Below are positions 59,881 to 64,000 of a DNA stretch of 64,000 bases, piece after piece (positions within the stretch are counted from its first letter, which is position 1; each line of letters begins with the position of its first letter). The stretch comes from Typhlomys cinereus. Taxonomy: Eukaryota > Chordata > Mammalia > Rodentia > Platacanthomyidae. The stretch covers positions 992,001 to 1,056,000 of the forward strand of contig JALPQD010000246.1 in NCBI GenBank assembly GCA_023101885.1. Direction: 5' to 3'. The translations under genes were made by a program, and so were the position numbers. The notes below the pieces were generated by a model. That model did no database searches. It saw only the letters and a list, made by a program, of their open reading frames with translations, and was not told the origin of the DNA.

Positions 59881-60474
59881 AAAATTCCCTGATTAATAGA
59901 AATAAGTTTATGTATAAGGAAAATAGGCTACTAATATTAGAAATAAAAAAATTGCAGTTGTGAATTGTTCACATTTATTTCCTGTATTGATTAAATTTTC
60001 AATGAATACTCAATTTTTATATACATGTATGTTTATCCATATATCTCTCTATATATATTTATTAAATATATATATATATTTCTTAAAGTCAATGTCACTA
60101 TGATAATTTTGGATAAGAAATAAAATATTGGTGGTCATGCTATGAAATTGCTGAATTAACAAACACACCCATAATATTGTGGCTACTAATATATAATTAA
60201 AATCTTCTGAATTTCAATGCTTGTAAGCTTATTTCTGCCCAATACCTGAAATGGAATCCATACTATCATTATTTGTTCTGTTTCTCCTGGAAGACAATTT
60301 GCATGTAGGTGCCGAACACAGGGACTGGAGACCGCGTGCAAGTTTAGTAACCATGTGCATTAGGAAGACAGCCACTGTGGTCACTCTGTTATCCAGAATC
60401 CTTTGCACTCCTTACTGTTTGATATGAGAGCAAGGAGGGATCACTAGTCACTGTTACATCTTTTGCCCCACATC
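59881..60474. other. Non-coding DNA with (AT)n near 60050-60080
   Basis: AT-rich with a short TA repeat; nothing coding. Confidence 0.5.
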
Positions 60475-60850
60475 CTTCTTTTTTTTTCCACTCATACAAA
60501 CTTAACAGGTGCACTGGTCCCCTCCTTCCCTCCAACCTCCCACCGCCCTGTGCCCCCCTCCCCTCCCCCTTCCTCCCCATCCCCCAGTGCCTCCCCCTCC
60601 CATCCCCGGAGCATCCTTTAATGTGCATGCCAGACTCTCCTCTGGGTCCTCCTCTCCGATGAGGTGCAAGGACCCAGTGGCATTTCTCAGAACCCTTTCC
60701 TGTGTTCCCCTTAAGCATAGGAACACTATTGTGGCTGTCAATCCCTTGCCTCCAAGGATCCTAGTGCCTTTAGCAAATGCTAAACTTTGTGGGGTCAATA
60801 GTGTGTTGGACATTGCGCAGGGCATGCAAAGTCCAATTATTATTGCTTCG
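60475..60850 (-). mobile_element. 5'-truncated L1 3' end, minus strand
   Basis: 'ttttttttccactcatacaa' then 'acttaacaggtgcac', a C-rich tract (about 60515-60610) and 3'UTR phrases run up to 'attattattgcttcg', where the match stops abruptly. 'tgcccca' at both sides (60464-60470 and 60854-60860) might be a short duplication, but it is weak. Confidence 0.88.
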
Positions 60851-61754
60851 CTGTGCCCCATTTTCTATCCACAGTGGATCAGGAAGCAAGAATGGCCTTA
60901 AATGCCCTGTCAGATTCTTTCTTCCTTCCTCATTTCTTGTTCTCTTTGCTTGGACCATATTTACAACATTTTTCCAATCAGCTCATCCCTGCCTTACCTT
61001 CAGTAAGCAGTAGAATCTGTGACATTTATGGGGATTTACTGATTTTTTTCACAGGTTTTTAATTATCTCTATAGCTGAATCACAGCCTCATCATACTGCA
61101 TTACAAATGTCCTTTGATTTACTTGGTGTTCTTTTTATGCTATGAGAAAAAGGGAAGAGTTCTCTTGTGTGTCCTCAAACTATGAATTTATTGCAAGCTC
61201 ATAAGTGATAAGATGAATTGCATTCAGTTCTTTGATTTCTTATTTTAATGAATCTATTCAAACGTAGCAATTTTCCTGATTTTCAGGTACACATATTTTA
61301 GGAACATTCATTATTAATTAGAAAGGAGTATAAAGGTGAATTGTTACTATCCTCTTCATCATGCTAATTATTAAACTGGGCTCATCTAAAACATTTCTTA
61401 CAAGTCATCTAATTTGGTTCCAAACTTCAGCAACAGAAATAGTAAGTGAAAATATGAAACCCAGCTATTTTTTAAACTAATTCTTTCCCTAAACATTAAT
61501 AATTTTAAGATATTTATTCACAGTTTCACACAGCTTTTCTCATGATATCTACTGGGTGTGTATTACCTATTCCACCGACTTTATAGCCATTTTATCATCA
61601 CCAACTGAGGTGCTTTTTGTGCCAATCTTTCTTTCTGCTATAGCTCCAAAGCCTAACACACCCAAGTGGGTATAACAACCTCTAAGTATGTGAAGAAGGC
61701 AGAGCGCATGTGTGAATGTCCTCCGCCATATAAGCGATAAAACATAACTAAATT
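60851..61754. other. Non-coding DNA, nothing recognised
   Basis: Unique-looking sequence. Confidence 0.5.
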
Positions 61755-62030
61755 TAGTCAGGTTCACTTGGGGAAGAGAACCAATATATGAACATAAAAA
61801 AAGTTTATTGGATTTGTTCATTTGATAAGGATTAGGTAGTATAATAATGGCCACCAGTATCTGCTAAGTGCAGAAGGTGAATGTTCGAGCAATCCTAGAC
61901 TGTTTCTGAAGGCCAAAGGGTTCCAGGAGAATCTCTGGACTCCAGTCACATTGGGGGTTTCAAAAAGCTAGGTTCTGAATTTGCCAGCACAAGCTCAAGA
62001 GTGTCCCATTCTTATGTCTTGTGTACCTTT
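61755..62030 (-). mobile_element. Ancient ERVL (MLT2-like) LTR, minus strand
   Basis: The plus-strand text 'agtcaggttcacttggggaa' and 'gagaaccaatatatgaac', then 'agtttattggatttgttc', 'gtctgaaggcc'-like sequence at 61905-61915 and 'acaagctcaagagtgtccca' follow the order of the reverse complement of MLT2 LTRs. It is heavily diverged with no intact ends. Confidence 0.5.
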
Positions 62031-63351
62031 AATTTGTTCTTCTGCTTCAAAGTTCCATCAAAATTGAACCTTGCAAAAACATTACTGAGTATGGCATTTA
62101 TGTGAAATTTACATTCATTTCAGAATTTCAGTAAGGGTCATCATGAATTGTGAGGGAATGGTAGCTAAATAATTTGAACACTAGTAACATTCAGAGATCG
62201 TTTATCCACAGGAGATGAGTTGAGGCAGGATGCCAAAGCTTTGAAGTGAAGCAGCCTATTTTGAAGACATGGTGGTTACACAGTGAAGAAATGAGAAGGA
62301 TAATTAAAGAATTGTCTTCAGAGATTCAGACAGCAATAAAAATTCTGGAAACGACACTAGAAGAACACTGGATGCCAAGTTAGCCAGGAGGTTGGAGAGA
62401 CAGGGACACTACGTAGTTCACAAGAATACTCCAGTGGTCCTGGGCCAGTGGCCAGAGATACATTTGGAAGATTTGAGCACAACAATATCTTGAAGCAGAA
62501 AGCTGATTTCTGCTTTATTATTAGCTATAGATCTACAGTGCTTTTACCAACAATCAAAATTTCTAAAAAACTCTGCATTGGTAATGAAGTAGATTAAATC
62601 TGTTTGTGACCAAAATTCTCAATATAAAGAGAAAAGCAATGGATTTCTTAAGCATATTAAGCCTAGTCTATCTTCATATAAAAAAGTTTTCAAACCACCA
62701 TTTGCTTTCTTATAAGACAATATTCTTTTGAAATAAGAAAATCCAGAGATATGCTTTTATCATCATGCATTGAAAAAAGTCCATGTTTTTTGAAAATTTA
62801 TGATTTAACCACCCATGTTTCCTTCATCTGTTTATTCACATAAAAGTTTGAGATTTGATTGTATCCAAACTATAACTCAATTTTTTCTTTAATATCATCT
62901 TTATTATAACTAAAATACAGATCTATTTCTCTACATTTCGTCTTTATATATCAATCTTCAAACTCCAGAAGAAGTTGGCTATATAATAGTCTATTTTAGT
63001 TTCCATTTGTTTTCATTTTTCATCTATAACATTATCACAACTATTTGTAACATCTGTGCACTCATTCCTTATGGTACATGGGAAATTTTATAGATCTGTT
63101 CCAAAATGCATACCACCATTGCTTGTCAAAAGAGATGCCAAAGACTCAAAAATTGCCTCTCTTAACATTATCATCATATTGCACTTCAGCAAACAAACAT
63201 GAATGAATTTGTTCAGTGACCAAAAAACAATCCATACTCTCAAAATCTGTTTAGCTCATCTGTTCAAATCACTTTTTATAATTCTTGAATTTAGATTCCT
63301 TATTTGGAAGGCCATGTCACTCTCCCTCCAGCCACTTCTTCCCCCAAACCC

Positions 63352-63354
<3 letters not shown>
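62031..63354. other. AT-rich non-coding DNA, nothing recognised
   Basis: No repeat or gene that I can support. Confidence 0.5.

Positions 63355-63388
<34 letters not shown>
63355..63388 (+). repeat. (TG)n microsatellite
   Basis: Pure TG array immediately upstream of the LTR-like segment. Confidence 0.95.
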
Positions 63389-63391
<3 letters not shown>

Positions 63392-63715
63392 GGTTTGAAT
63401 ATCACTTATCACCTCACAGGTGCTCAGGATGGAGGAAAATATATCACAGGAAACAGACCTTGAGGAATGGTAGCTGGTCATATTTCCCTCATGCTAATGT
63501 GTTCTCTGCTTCATAATAGCTGTGGTGATGTGAACCAACTTCCTGTTTCTGCCTCCAGCAGTGTCTTCTCTTATGTGAATCCTGTCATATAGACTATTTC
63601 CGTCTGGACCCATAAGCCAACAAAAATCTATTTCTCCAATAAATTACTTGTATCTACTTATTGTGTCTACAATAAATCACTTATTGTCTTACTGCAGATA
63701 AAGGGATACTATAAT
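63387..63715 (+). mobile_element. Possible ERVL-MaLR (MT/MLT1-like) LTR
   Basis: It starts 'tgtaatggtttgaatatcac', like MaLR LTRs. It also has 'cataagccaacaaaaatcta' and 'ctccaataaattacttgt', the usual polyadenylation neighbourhood. Ends and duplication are not resolved. Confidence 0.4.
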
Positions 63716-63725
63716 CACATGTAGG

Positions 63726-63726
63726 G

Positions 63727-63772
<46 letters not shown>

Positions 63773-63820
63773 CAGAGAGAGAGAGAGAGGGAGACAGAGA
63801 ACAGAGAAAGAGAGAGGGGG
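63726..63820 (+). repeat. (TG)n-(GA)n purine-rich microsatellite
   Basis: A short TG run switches to a long GA/GACA/GAAA purine array. It explains the Glu/Arg and Ser/Leu frames here. The remaining 180 bases to the window end show no feature. Confidence 0.95.
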
Positions 63821-64000
63821 CTATTGAGTTTAATTTTGATTGCTTGCATGAGAACGAGTGGAGAAGATTATACACAGGGTACAGGAACGTGGATAATTTA
63901 TCAGTGGTTACATAACTACAAAATAATATCACCTCTCCCAGGACCCATCATCTGCATGTAGTTCCTTACTGGGGGATTGAAGATGTCATGAAGCCTTCCT

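Noticed and set aside
1..64000. CRISPR array, operon, phage or other prokaryotic system
   Set aside because: Nothing fits: regularly spaced repeats are only microsatellites, and all recognised elements are mammalian retrotransposons.

Overview
This window is non-coding mammalian nuclear DNA. It is AT-rich, rich in (CA)n/(TG)n and (GA)n microsatellites, and filled with LINE-1 copies, tRNA-headed SINEs and LTRs of endogenous retroviruses. No spliced host gene, rRNA gene, functional tRNA gene, CRISPR array or bacterial-style operon is visible. The SINE heads (ID/B-type, 'ctggagaggtggctcaggg'), the B2/B4-like SINEs, and an L1 with a tandem-monomer 5'UTR and a G-rich polypurine 3'UTR all point to a rodent. 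No typical mouse B1 was noticed, so a non-murine rodent is likely; the species cannot be fixed from the sequence alone.

Layout. 1-7000: mostly unique DNA with microsatellites, a duplicated 82-bp block (2962 and 4705) and a candidate conserved non-coding stretch (about 5400-6480). 7000-13500: ancient L1 debris interrupted by SINEs, an ERVL-like LTR and a young L1 3' end. 16135-20155: a 4-kb 5'-truncated L1 on the plus strand with a decayed ORF2. 20160-25200: largely unique DNA with a MIR remnant and an ERVK-type solo LTR (23802-24202). 25210-27900: an ancient minus-strand L1. 28046-30812: a second plus-strand L1, split by a solo LTR (30138-30704). 30830-33968: no confident repeat.

34950-43730 is the centrepiece. 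An ancient L1 was hit by an ERVL-like LTR. That LTR was hit by a full-length (about 6.3 kb) minus-strand L1, whose ORF1 was in turn hit by a truncated L1. Target-site duplications support the LTR and full-length L1 steps; the innermost one shows only 4-5 bp. 44556-45803 and 47807-48920 are further truncated L1s with clear 15-bp duplications. 52700-64000 holds more SINEs, L1 3' ends, two LTR remnants, microsatellites and a duplicated block of about 145 bp (54564 and 56510).

No genes work together here in the usual sense; the relationships are those of successive insertions. L1-type poly(A) tails and 12-17 bp target-site duplications on the SINEs fit mobilisation by L1 machinery. I found no convincing new biological system. 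The most informative items are the four-deep nest, the L1 5'UTR monomers, a recently active (CA)n-tailed SINE family and a duplicated block at an L1 5' junction. All family names were assigned by eye without a repeat library.
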